A DNA stretch of 44,960 bases, from assembly GCA_002367305.1 (NCBI GenBank), contig DFBG01000006.1, positions 1 to 44,960 on the forward strand. Direction: 5' to 3'. Positions 24,673-32,306 of the stretch are shown piece after piece. This stretch comes from Actinobacteria bacterium UBA3086. GTDB taxonomy: Bacteria; Actinomycetota; Coriobacteriia; Anaerosomatales; UBA3086. The first letter of the stretch is position 1, and each line of letters starts with the position of its first letter. Both the position numbers and the translations under genes were made by a program. The notes below the pieces were generated by a model. It had not been told where the DNA came from. It did not search any database and saw only the letters and a program-made list of their open reading frames with translations.

Positions 24673-25743
24673 GTGACTTACGAAGATACACTTGCAGACG
24701 TTATCGCTGATATTCGCGTTCCCGCGCCAGAGTTCCGGGCCCTCGCTTACGACCGGCTGGATCAGCTCACCAAGCCGGTCAAGAGTCTTGGTCGATTGGA
24801 GGAGATCGCTTGTCGGGTCTCTCTTGTGCAGCAGGACGTGAGGCCCAGTGTCGGGCGCAAGGCCATCATTCTCGCGGCTGCAGATCACGGTGTGGTCGCC
24901 GAAGGCGTATCTCCGTTCCCGCAAGAAGTGACCTGGCAGATGGTTGCCAACTTTGCATCCGGTGGAGCTGCCATCAATCACCTCGCTGCATCCGTGGGTG
25001 CGGATCTGCACCTGGTCGATGTTGGAGTAGTGGATGACACTTCATGTCTTGAGGGCGTGCGGCAGGACAAGGTGCGCTCCGGTACGGCCAATATGACAAA
25101 GGGTCCGGCCATGACGCGAGAGGAAGCAGCACAGGCGATCCTCGTCGGCGTGGAAATGACCCGCGAACTCGTTGCTGATGGGGTCAATCTGATCGCTATC
25201 GGCGAGATGGGTATCGGCAACACGACGGCCTCTGCAGCCATGGCTTCCATGCTGTGCCGCCTGTTCCCCGCTGCGGTGATCGGGCGCGGGACAGGCCTCG
25301 ACGATGAGGGAATGCAGCGCAAGGCGCAGGCCATTGCCAAGGCGGTTGAAGTCAACGACATCGATCCCGACGACCCGCTGGGCCTGCTTTCAGCCGTTGG
25401 TGGTCTCGAGATGGCGACGATGGTCGGGGTGGTCCTGGGTGCTGCAGAGCAGAGGGTGTGCGTTATCACCGACGGTTTCATCTCCACAGTGGCCACACTG
25501 ACGGCCGTGAGACTCTGCCCAGCTGCCTTGGATTACGTTCTTCCGTCGCATAGATCGGTTGAGCCTGGTCATACCGTGGTTCTGGACGAACTCGGACTCG
25601 ATCCGATCTTGGAGTTGGACATGCGACTGGGCGAAGGGACGGGAGCTGCACTCGCCATGGGAATCGTCGATGCGGCGTGTCGCATGATGTCTGGTATGGC
25701 GACATTCGCAGAAGCCGGAGTCTCCGGGGAGGACGACTCGTAA
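24673..25743 (+). CDS. cobT: Nicotinate-nucleotide-dimethylbenzimidazole phosphoribosyltransferase
   Basis: Activates the lower ligand base (dimethylbenzimidazole or a related base) of cobamides by transfer of phosphoribose from nicotinate mononucleotide. 356 residues from GTG 24673, which has GGAGA at 24664-24668. Family stretches: AAADHGVVAEGVSPFPQEVT, EMGIGNTTASAAM and the catalytic-glutamate segment DMRLGEGTGAALAM near the C-terminus. The gap of 43 bases to cobU is the only notable one in the block; cobS begins at the base after its stop. Confidence 0.95.
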   Translation: MTYEDTLADVIADIRVPAPEFRALAYDRLDQLTKPVKSLGRLEEIACRVSLVQQDVRPSVGRKAIILAAADHGVVAEGVSPFPQEVTWQMVANFASGGAAINHLAASVGADLHLVDVGVVDDTSCLEGVRQDKVRSGTANMTKGPAMTREEAAQAILVGVEMTRELVADGVNLIAIGEMGIGNTTASAAMASMLCRLFPAAVIGRGTGLDDEGMQRKAQAIAKAVEVNDIDPDDPLGLLSAVGGLEMATMVGVVLGAAEQRVCVITDGFISTVATLTAVRLCPAALDYVLPSHRSVEPGHTVVLDELGLDPILELDMRLGEGTGAALAMGIVDAACRMMSGMATFAEAGVSGEDDS

Positions 25744-26541
25744 ATGCGCGCGTTCCTAGGTGACATGACTCGAGCGATCACGCTGCTCACGATCCTGCCG
25801 ACGAGGTATCCCTCGTCGGACGGTGAGGGCACAGACCGTACCGCCGCGTTCTTCCCGGTTGTCGGCCTGCTGGTGGGCACGGTCACCGTGCTGGCGCTCG
25901 CCGCAGTGAACTCGCTTGAGCATGTGATCTCGGACGAGATGCTATTCGATCGTCTCGCGCCGATGCTCGCGCCCATGGTACTGGTCCTATGGGCGGCTAT
26001 GACACGCCTGCTTCACTGGGATGGCCTTGCGGATGTCGGAGATGCCTGGTGGGGCGGTCATACTGCAGAGCGTCGCTTGGAGATCATGAGGGACTCTCGG
26101 GTTGGTGCGTTTGGCGCGGCGACCATCGTGATGATCTCGTTGATTCAGGTAGCTTCCATCACGACCATTCTCGAGAACGCTTCGGCTGTCGGTTGGTCGT
26201 TGTTTGCGGTCCCTGTACTCGGCAGGCTCTCCGCCACCTTCGCCGCCTGGCTGGGAAAGCCAGCCCGATCCGATGGCTTGGGTCTCTCGGTGATGCGACG
26301 CCCTGATCTGTTGGGCCTCATTGTCGTCATACTGGCTCTCGCTGTGGGGCTGGGGCCTTTGGTCGCTCTCTTGGGCACCAAGGGACTTGCTGTGGCGATT
26401 GTCGGCCTGATACTGGCGCCGGTTGTCCCGCATCTCGTCTCCATGAGATTCGGCGGCGTGACAGGCGATGTCATGGGAGCCAGCGTGCTGATCACAGAGA
26501 CCCTGATCCTGTTCACGGCGGCTGTGGTGGGAGTTGTCTGA
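25744..26541 (+). CDS. cobS: Adenosylcobinamide-GDP ribazoletransferase (cobalamin synthase)
   Basis: Integral membrane enzyme that joins adenosylcobinamide-GDP and alpha-ribazole, the last or next-to-last step of cobamide synthesis. 265 residues with five to seven hydrophobic segments. The signature LLHWDGLADVGDAWWGG followed by RRLEIMRDSRVGAFGAAT near residues 89-125 is diagnostic and carries the metal-binding aspartates. ATG start directly after the cobT stop. Confidence 0.94.
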   Translation: MRAFLGDMTRAITLLTILPTRYPSSDGEGTDRTAAFFPVVGLLVGTVTVLALAAVNSLEHVISDEMLFDRLAPMLAPMVLVLWAAMTRLLHWDGLADVGDAWWGGHTAERRLEIMRDSRVGAFGAATIVMISLIQVASITTILENASAVGWSLFAVPVLGRLSATFAAWLGKPARSDGLGLSVMRRPDLLGLIVVILALAVGLGPLVALLGTKGLAVAIVGLILAPVVPHLVSMRFGGVTGDVMGASVLITETLILFTAAVVGVV

Positions 26542-26542
26542 G

Positions 26543-27130
26543 ATGGATGAGAGACGAATTCTGCTCGTACGTCATCCCGAGACCGAGGCGAACGTGAACG
26601 GTCGATTCGTTGGTCGCGGTGATGTTCCATACACGGTTCGTGGCGAGCGACAGGCGCTTCTCGCGGTCGATGCCATCGCTGATTTCGAACCTGATGAGGT
26701 CTGGTCCAGCCCGTTGCGACGGGCGCATTACGTTGCTCGGAACGCAGCGACGCGTCTTGGTGTGGCGCATACGATAGATGAACGACTCAGCGAGCTGGAT
26801 TTCGGTGAAGCCGAGGGGCTCACGTATGAGGAGACTCAGCAACGTGGCATTGCGTTCGAGTTCGGCGCTGAAGACGTCCCTGTAGCCCCTGGCGGCGAGT
26901 CGCGCCGCGACATCTTGATCAGGTCGGGTGCGGGCGTTGACGCGGCCTCAGAGCGAGCCCGACGTGTCGCTATCGTGACGCACGGCGGAGTGTTCCGCTC
27001 CGCGATGGTGCATCTGCTGCAGCTTCCCATCGACGCTATCTGGTCGTTTGATATCCGCAATGCGCAGTGCGCCGAGTTCCGTATCGTCGACGGGCACGCC
27101 ATGTTGGAGCGTTTCTGGCAGGTGGGCTGA
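26543..27130 (+). CDS. cobC: Histidine phosphatase family protein, probable alpha-ribazole phosphatase
   Basis: A 195-residue member of the phosphoglycerate mutase-like superfamily. The catalytic histidine is in LLVRHPETEANVNGRF near residue 10 (RHP replaces the usual RHG), the acidic residue in ELDFGEAEGLTYEE, and the second histidine in VTHGGVF. The position after cobU-cobT-cobS suggests dephosphorylation of alpha-ribazole 5'-phosphate or of cobalamin phosphate (CobC). The family acts on many phosphomonoesters, so the substrate rests on context. ATG 26543 with GGGAG nine bases upstream is chosen; TTG 26534 is three codons earlier. Confidence 0.75.
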   Translation: MDERRILLVRHPETEANVNGRFVGRGDVPYTVRGERQALLAVDAIADFEPDEVWSSPLRRAHYVARNAATRLGVAHTIDERLSELDFGEAEGLTYEETQQRGIAFEFGAEDVPVAPGGESRRDILIRSGAGVDAASERARRVAIVTHGGVFRSAMVHLLQLPIDAIWSFDIRNAQCAEFRIVDGHAMLERFWQVG

Positions 27131-27193
27131 ACCGGTCCTGCTCACTCGGTGTGCAGGTAGGGGGTTGAATCCTGCGCTCGTAAGGGCGACAAT

Positions 27194-27235
27194 CCTCGGC
27201 AACCCGTTGAGACCCATATGGCGGGTACATCGAGG
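27194..27235 (+). promoter_or_regulatory. Leader hairpin that would cover the hisC ribosome binding site
   Basis: In the 114-base gap before hisC, CCTCG (27194-27198) can pair with CGAGG (27231-27235) and, nested inside, ACCCG (27202-27206) with CGGGT (27222-27226). The outer 3' strand overlaps the hisC Shine-Dalgarno GAGGAGGA (27232-27239). A separate hairpin, GCAGG (27153-27157) with CCTGC (27171-27175), lies upstream. Pairing was found by eye; no known riboswitch family is recognised. Confidence 0.35.
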
Positions 27236-27244
27236 AGGACGACC

Positions 27245-28345
27245 ATGGACTGGGACGCATTGATACGCTCGGAACTCGACCCCATGGTTCCCTACGCGCC
27301 GGGTCTGCGTGCCAGTGAAGTGCGCGAGCGTTCCGGCAAGGATGTCATCCTCAAACTCTCCAGCAACGAGCACCCATGCGGCCCGTTTCCCGCGGCAGTG
27401 CGCGCCATGGAGGCTGTACTCCACAGACTCAACCGTTATCCGGACGGGTCAGCTCATGCCTTGCGTGAGAAACTGTGCGCCACGCTCGATCTTGCCGAGG
27501 AGAATCTGGTCGTTTCCAACGGATCGAACGAGCTCATTCGCCTGATAGCCCAAGCGGTTCTGCGCCCGGATGACGAAGTCGTGTTCGCATGGCCTTCATT
27601 CGTGGTGTATCCCATGGTGACCCAGATGTTCGGCGCTGTTGCGGTGAAGGTACCGCTGACTGATGATGGCGTTCACGATCTGGATGCCATGCTTGCGGCG
27701 TGCAATGATCGCACGCGCCTGCTGTTCCTCTGTAGCCCCAACAATCCCACTGGCACCATCTACAGCCGTGATGCGTTCGAAGCGTTTCTGGCCAAGGTTC
27801 CAGAGCATGTTCTGGTGGTCGTTGACGAGGCATATTTCGAGTTCGTGTTCGACAACGACTATCCGGATGCCCTCGAATACTTTGACGGCGTGCGGCCGAT
27901 CGCTGTGCTCCGCACGTTCTCCAAGGTCTACTCACTTGCAGGTCTTCGTATCGGCTACGGGGCATTGCCCGCGCCCCTGGCGCAGGCGGTCGACAAGATA
28001 CGTGAGCCTTTCAACGTGAACACACCGGCGCAGATAGCTGCGTACTACTCGCTCCTCGACGAGCCCGAACTTGAGCGCCGTCGGCTAGAGAATCAAGAAC
28101 AGAAGACATACCTCTATTCGTGCTTCGATCGGCTTGGGGTGGCGTATTACCGTTCACACACCAACTTCGTCTACTTCATGACGGAGAAGCCGGTCGAAGT
28201 TTTCGAGGCTCTGCTCGAAGAAGGCGTCATCGTTCGTGACTTCGGCACCGCTCCCGCGCTTCGTGTGGGAATTGGGACGCCAGAGGACACCGCGATCACT
28301 ATCGCCGCATTCGAGTCCGTCGTCGCCCGGCTCGGCAGCATCTAG
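27245..28345 (+). CDS. hisC: Histidinol-phosphate / aromatic aminotransferase
   Basis: PLP-dependent class I/II aminotransferase, 366 residues, of the HisC group. Conserved parts: LSSNEHPCGPFPAA near the N-terminus, NGSNELI, LCSPNNPTGTIY, DEAYFEF, and the PLP lysine K227 in TFSKVYSLAGLRIGYG. The next full-length genes are tyrA and aroA, so the enzyme may serve as the phenylalanine/tyrosine transaminase as well as, or instead of, the histidine pathway enzyme. CobD (threonine-phosphate decarboxylase) is a related fold and would suit the cob genes before it, but the motifs fit HisC better by eye. ATG 27245 with a strong GGAGGA site. Confidence 0.87.
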   Translation: MDWDALIRSELDPMVPYAPGLRASEVRERSGKDVILKLSSNEHPCGPFPAAVRAMEAVLHRLNRYPDGSAHALREKLCATLDLAEENLVVSNGSNELIRLIAQAVLRPDDEVVFAWPSFVVYPMVTQMFGAVAVKVPLTDDGVHDLDAMLAACNDRTRLLFLCSPNNPTGTIYSRDAFEAFLAKVPEHVLVVVDEAYFEFVFDNDYPDALEYFDGVRPIAVLRTFSKVYSLAGLRIGYGALPAPLAQAVDKIREPFNVNTPAQIAAYYSLLDEPELERRRLENQEQKTYLYSCFDRLGVAYYRSHTNFVYFMTEKPVEVFEALLEEGVIVRDFGTAPALRVGIGTPEDTAITIAAFESVVARLGSI

Positions 28346-28349
28346 CAGC

Positions 28350-28398
28350 CCTTCTCGGCGGACGACGGGCACATCGTCGGATACGCACCACGAGAAGG
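28350..28398 (+). promoter_or_regulatory. Leader hairpin covering the ribosome binding site of the 29-codon frame
   Basis: CCTTCTCG (28350-28357) is perfectly complementary to CGAGAAGG (28391-28398), and inside it GACGA (28361-28365) pairs with TCGTC (28374-28378). The 3' strand contains most of the AGAAGGAG ribosome binding site (28393-28400) of the small reading frame, so the structure would block initiation unless opened. No T-run follows, so control would be of translation. Confidence 0.45.
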
Positions 28399-28408
28399 AG
28401 ACAGACAG

Positions 28409-28498
28409 ATGCTCGTCAATATGCGAGACCATGCGTCTCGAGTAGAAATCGACCACACCTTCGTCGTTCAGGGTACGAGTTTGAGGTGGTCAGCGTGA
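28409..28498 (+). CDS. 29-residue ORF coupled to tyrA: possible DAHP synthase remnant or leader peptide
   Basis: An ATG at 28409 behind AGAAGGAG opens a 29-codon frame, MLVNMRDHASRVEIDHTF and eleven more residues, that stops at 28496-28498 and overlaps the tyrA GTG by 4 bases. The first 15 residues fit the pattern that begins type I DAHP synthases of the AroF/Thermotoga kind (M-[IL]-[IV]-x-[ML]-[KR]-x2-[AS]-[ST]-x2-E-I). A DAHP synthase gene would be expected beside tyrA and aroA. I infer either the 5' remnant of a deleted aroF, or a short coupling peptide; it is not rich in Phe, Tyr or Trp, so a classical attenuator peptide is less likely. Confidence 0.5.
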   Translation: MLVNMRDHASRVEIDHTFVVQGTSLRWSA

Positions 28499-29637
28499 GT
28501 CCCGCAGGATTCAATTCGATCACGATCGTGGGCGTCGGTCTCATCGGGGGATCGCTCGCTGCTGCGGTGCATGCACTTGATGGTGGTCCGCACGTTCGTG
28601 GAGTGGACGTCGATTCTGAAACGGTCCGTCGCGTGCTCGAACGGGGTTTCGCCGACGAGGCGCTCACTCCGGACGAGGCGGAGGCGGCCGGCTGGTTCTC
28701 CGGTCAGGACGACGAGCTGGTTGTTCTTGCAACTCCCGCATCGATTGCCGAGGAGTGGCTCGTCCGCCTCGGAGATGCCGGATTCGCAGGCACGGTCACC
28801 GATGTTGCCTCCACCAAACAGGGCGTTCTCGCGGCTGCACAGTCTGCATTGGGAACAGGCCGATTCGTGGGAGGTCATCCCATGGCCGGATCCGAGCGCA
28901 GCGGAATAGAGGCGGCATCCGTCGACCTGTTCCGAGGAGCCTACTACGTGCTCACACCTTCCGCGGACACGGACATGTCGGTCTTCCGCAAGATGCATCG
29001 TCTAGTCACTTCGATTGGAGCACGTGCGGTCACGGTCGATGCGGTGGCTCACGATGAGGCTGTGGCGGTGGTCTCCCACGTCCCGCACGTCGCAGCGGCT
29101 GCGCTCGTCGCCCTGGCAAAGGACCGTGCGGGGGAGAGCGATGAGCTGCTCAGACTCGCTGCAGGTGGATTCAAGGATACGACGCGGATCGCGGCGGGAA
29201 GTCCGGGTCTCTGGACCGGTATCCTGCTCGACAACGCCGATGCGGTCGCCAAGGGTCTTGATGATCTTGGGGCGATGCTCGGGCGGGTCTCTTCGGCGGT
29301 TCGTGAAAGGGATCCGGAGGTCATCAACGCGTGGCTCGCCGGTGCAGCCGAGGTCCGCTCAGGTCTGCCCGCACAGTGGGTGCCAGCCACCGAGCAGTTG
29401 AGTGAACTCACGATACCCGTCCACGACCGCTCAGGCGTCATCAGTGAGGTTGCGGCAATGGTCGGGCGCCATGGATGCAACATCGAGAGTATCGAGATCG
29501 ACCACCGTTCAGAGGACAGCGCCGATCTCGTACTGGTCCTCACTGACGAGGGCGACCTGGACATGCTTCTGGCCGATCTGGGCCGCAGCGGGTACGAACC
29601 TCTACTGAAGGCTCTCGATTCCGGCGAAGGGGCATGA
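28495..29637 (+). CDS. tyrA: Prephenate dehydrogenase with C-terminal ACT domain
   Basis: NAD(P)-dependent enzyme that converts prephenate (or arogenate) on the way to tyrosine. 380 residues. The N-terminal Rossmann motif is IVGVGLIGGSLAAAVH; HPMAGSERSGIEAA and HDEAVAVVSHVPHVAAAAL carry the catalytic histidine region and substrate contacts. Residues about 302-375 form an ACT domain (LTIPVHDRSGVISEVAAMVG), typical for feedback control by an amino acid. GTG start at 28495 with GAGGTGG six bases upstream, inside the end of the 29-codon frame, which suggests translational coupling. aroA follows after four bases. Confidence 0.93.
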   Translation: MSPAGFNSITIVGVGLIGGSLAAAVHALDGGPHVRGVDVDSETVRRVLERGFADEALTPDEAEAAGWFSGQDDELVVLATPASIAEEWLVRLGDAGFAGTVTDVASTKQGVLAAAQSALGTGRFVGGHPMAGSERSGIEAASVDLFRGAYYVLTPSADTDMSVFRKMHRLVTSIGARAVTVDAVAHDEAVAVVSHVPHVAAAALVALAKDRAGESDELLRLAAGGFKDTTRIAAGSPGLWTGILLDNADAVAKGLDDLGAMLGRVSSAVRERDPEVINAWLAGAAEVRSGLPAQWVPATEQLSELTIPVHDRSGVISEVAAMVGRHGCNIESIEIDHRSEDSADLVLVLTDEGDLDMLLADLGRSGYEPLLKALDSGEGA

Positions 29638-29641
29638 TTCG

Positions 29642-30943
29642 ATGAAATTCCATGCGCGTGCGGCATCGGGCCCACTCAAAGGAACGCTCCGTCTCCCTGG
29701 CGATAAGTCGATCTCGCATCGTGCAATTTTGTTTGCAGCGTTGAGTCAGGGCACGTCTCGGCTCACCGGCGTGCTCGACAGCGCTGACGTGCGCAGCACC
29801 TTGGGTGCGGTCGAGTTATTGGGTGCGAAGGTGGCTCATGGGAAGACTGAACATGGCCTGGACGTGACGATCGAGGGATGGGGAGACAGGGGACCGATCT
29901 CGCCTGCCTCGCCCATTGATTGCGGTAACAGCGGCACGACATCGCGGCTTCTGCTTGGTCTGCTTTCCGGGTGGGGAGTCACCGCTACACTCATAGGCGA
30001 TGCCTCCTTGTCAGAGAGGCCCATGGCGCGTGTGACTGATCCTCTGACCGAGATGGGAGCCTCGTTCACCACCCGGGACGGCCGGTTGCCGGTGACGGTC
30101 AAGGGTGGAACGATCAGGCCCGGAACGCACGCGATTCCTGTCGCCTCCGCCCAGATCAAGACCGCACTACTTCTGGCGGGGCTTCGAGGTGTAGGACGTA
30201 CCGTGGTCACCGAGCCAGCGCCCAGCAGAGACCACACCGAGACCATGCTTCCCGCGTACGGTGTTCCTGTGGGGCGAGACGCCGCGGCCCGGTCATGCTG
30301 GGTGGATGGACCGACAGTACCCACAGCGAGTGATTTCTCGGTCCCCGCGGACCCTTCTTCGGCTGCGTTCATGGTTATTGCCGCACTCATGGTGCCCGGC
30401 AGCGACATCGAGCTTCCTCATGTCGGCCTCAACTCGACACGTACGGGATTCATGCGCGTTCTTCACCGTATGGGTGCTGATATCCAAATTGATGTGAGCG
30501 CCGACCGTTCGCCTGAGCGTGTCGGCACTGTGAGGACTCGGTACACGCCGGACATGAAGTCCACCGTGATAGAGGCGCAGGAGGTTCCGTCTCTGATCGA
30601 CGAGATTCCTGTTCTGGCAGTGGCTGCATCGCAGGCAACGGGCACCACGCGTTTTGAGAATGTTGGGGAGTTGCGCGTGAAGGAGTCCGATCGACTCCAG
30701 GCCGTGCACATGGGTCTGTCGGCGTTGGGTGTTGAGGTTCGCAGCGGTGTGGATTGGCTCGAGGTTGACGGCCCCGTGCGGCTTCAGGGCGCCAGCCTTG
30801 ATTCTCTCGGCGATCATAGACTGGCCATGGCGTGGTCCATTGCGGCGCTGATCGCGTCGGATCCTATCGTGATCGAGCGGTTCGAAGCCGTTCAGGTCTC
30901 GTATCCCGGATTTGCGAATGACCTCGTATCCGTGGGCGTCTGA
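29642..30943 (+). CDS. aroA: 5-enolpyruvylshikimate-3-phosphate synthase
   Basis: Sixth step of the shikimate pathway: transfers enolpyruvyl from PEP to shikimate 3-phosphate. 433 residues, two similar inside-out barrel domains. Visible signatures: LPGDKSISHRAILFAALSQG (residues about 19-38), CGNSGTTSRLLLGLL, and RVKESDRL with the catalytic region near residue 345. The sequence has GDKSISHR and GNSGTT as in ordinary enzymes; a class I or II assignment is not attempted. It is the last gene before a 75-base gap containing a promoter candidate. Confidence 0.95.
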   Translation: MKFHARAASGPLKGTLRLPGDKSISHRAILFAALSQGTSRLTGVLDSADVRSTLGAVELLGAKVAHGKTEHGLDVTIEGWGDRGPISPASPIDCGNSGTTSRLLLGLLSGWGVTATLIGDASLSERPMARVTDPLTEMGASFTTRDGRLPVTVKGGTIRPGTHAIPVASAQIKTALLLAGLRGVGRTVVTEPAPSRDHTETMLPAYGVPVGRDAAARSCWVDGPTVPTASDFSVPADPSSAAFMVIAALMVPGSDIELPHVGLNSTRTGFMRVLHRMGADIQIDVSADRSPERVGTVRTRYTPDMKSTVIEAQEVPSLIDEIPVLAVAASQATGTTRFENVGELRVKESDRLQAVHMGLSALGVEVRSGVDWLEVDGPVRLQGASLDSLGDHRLAMAWSIAALIASDPIVIERFEAVQVSYPGFANDLVSVGV

Positions 30944-30955
30944 GTCAGGGACGCA

Positions 30956-30964
30956 TGCTATGAT
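30956..30964 (+). promoter_or_regulatory. Candidate extended -10 promoter upstream of cmk
   Basis: TGCTATGAT has the extended -10 form TGn followed by TATGAT. No clear -35 box lies 16-18 bases upstream, which is acceptable for extended -10 promoters. It would give a leader of about 48 bases for cmk and could provide an internal start for the cmk-plsC-ispH block. Confidence 0.35.
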
Positions 30965-31018
30965 TCTGACTACACAATATGCCTCTGACCTGCAGACTCC
31001 GTATCTTGGGATGGTTCA

Positions 31019-31687
31019 ATGATCGTAGCTATCGACGGTCCTGCCGCATCGGGAAAATCAACGGTCGCCAAGGCTTTGGCGACTCGTATCGGCATGCACT
31101 ACCTCGACACCGGCGCCATGTATCGCTCCATCGCGTTCGCGGCTCTTGAGCAGGGCGTGCCGCTTCATGACGAATCAGCCATGGGGGAGCTTGCGCGCGG
31201 GGTACGCATCGAATTCGCATACGCCGGAGACGCATCCATCGCCACGACCGTCCTGCTGGACGGGGTCGACATCACCGCCGAGATTCGTACGCCGCGTATA
31301 GATGAGGCGGTCAGTGCCGCTGCACGCACACCGGAGGTTCGGGCGGCCATGGTCGATCGACAGCGTGAGATCGCCAGTTGCACCGATACGGTCATGGAGG
31401 GTCGCGACATCGGTACGGTCGTGTTCCCTCACGCCGAAGTCAAGGTATTCCTGACCGCCTCTGCGGATGAGCGAGCTCGTCGTCGGCACTCGGAGCTTGC
31501 TGAGCACGGAGACGATACGGCTGCGGACCGTGTGCGCGAGGGTATGGAGCGTCGTGACCTCGCTGACAGTTCGCGCAAGACTGCGCCACTCAAACCTGCG
31601 GATGACGCGATCCGCCTCGATACCACCGGGATGAGCGTCGACGACGTAGTCGATACGATCGCAACCTATGTCGCTGATGCCCGATGA
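31019..31687 (+). CDS. cmk: Cytidylate kinase
   Basis: Phosphorylates CMP and dCMP. 222 residues. P-loop IDGPAASGKSTVAKALA at the N-terminus, then YLDTGAMYRSIA, and MEGRDIGTVVFPHAEVKVFLTAS near residues 124-146, all typical of bacterial Cmk. ATG start at 31019; overlaps the next gene by 4 bases. The tyrA-aroA-cmk order is common in bacteria. Confidence 0.95.
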   Translation: MIVAIDGPAASGKSTVAKALATRIGMHYLDTGAMYRSIAFAALEQGVPLHDESAMGELARGVRIEFAYAGDASIATTVLLDGVDITAEIRTPRIDEAVSAAARTPEVRAAMVDRQREIASCTDTVMEGRDIGTVVFPHAEVKVFLTASADERARRRHSELAEHGDDTAADRVREGMERRDLADSSRKTAPLKPADDAIRLDTTGMSVDDVVDTIATYVADAR

Positions 31688-32301
31688 AGCCGCTCTATCG
31701 CGCGATCTGGCTGGTGGCGCAGGTCACCCTCCGCTTCATCTATCCCGTCAGGTGGCGTCACCGCGATCGTATTCCTTCAGGGCGTGTCATTCTCGCCGGC
31801 AATCACATCTCCTATATGGACCCGATCGTTATCGCGCTGGGTCTGCGCTTTCCCGTGCACTTCATGGGTAAGGTCGAACTCTTCGAGGGTCATCCTGTCG
31901 TCGCGTGGATGCTTCCTCGCGTGCACGCGTTCCCTGTACGCAGGGGCGCTGCGGACCGCGAGGCAATCGCTCGGGCGACAGAGTTGTTGCAGCAAGATAA
32001 GGCCGTCGGTATCTTCCCCGAGGGCACCCGTAATCAGGATGGCACTGCGCAACCTCAGGATGGAGCGGCATTTTTGGGCTTGCGTAACGACTCACCCATA
32101 GTGCCGGTCGGCATCGCTGGCACGGACGCCATCAAGCGCGAAGGGTCCAAGCGTATTCATTTCCCGCGGATCACGCTCGTGTTCGGTGAGCCAGTCGTTC
32201 CAGCGGACTATGAGGGCAAGCGACGGGATCGTATGCAAGCGATGACGTCGGATATCATGGAGCGGATCGCTTCTGCGTGTGAAGAGGCCGAGAGGAGCTA
32301 G
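31684..32301 (+). CDS. plsC: 1-acyl-sn-glycerol-3-phosphate acyltransferase
   Basis: Membrane-associated acyltransferase that makes phosphatidic acid from lysophosphatidic acid. 205 residues. The catalytic HX4D motif is in AGNHISYMDPIVIAL (about residues 38-52), and the glycerol-phosphate binding motif is IFPEGTRNQDG near residues 110-121. A first hydrophobic segment lies at the N-terminus. The gene sits in the conserved cmk-plsC-ispH arrangement. PlsY further downstream supplies the preceding step. Confidence 0.92.
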   Translation: MKPLYRAIWLVAQVTLRFIYPVRWRHRDRIPSGRVILAGNHISYMDPIVIALGLRFPVHFMGKVELFEGHPVVAWMLPRVHAFPVRRGAADREAIARATELLQQDKAVGIFPEGTRNQDGTAQPQDGAAFLGLRNDSPIVPVGIAGTDAIKREGSKRIHFPRITLVFGEPVVPADYEGKRRDRMQAMTSDIMERIASACEEAERS

Positions 32302-32306
32302 TTCCT

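Noticed and set aside
27105..27179. tRNA-like string overlapping the end of the cobC-like gene (GGAGCG ... CGCTC ends, GGTTGAATCC, TCA in the middle)
   Set aside because: The anticodon and T loops would have wrong sizes (about 10 and 9 bases), the T stem is poor, and half of the string is coding sequence of the phosphatase.
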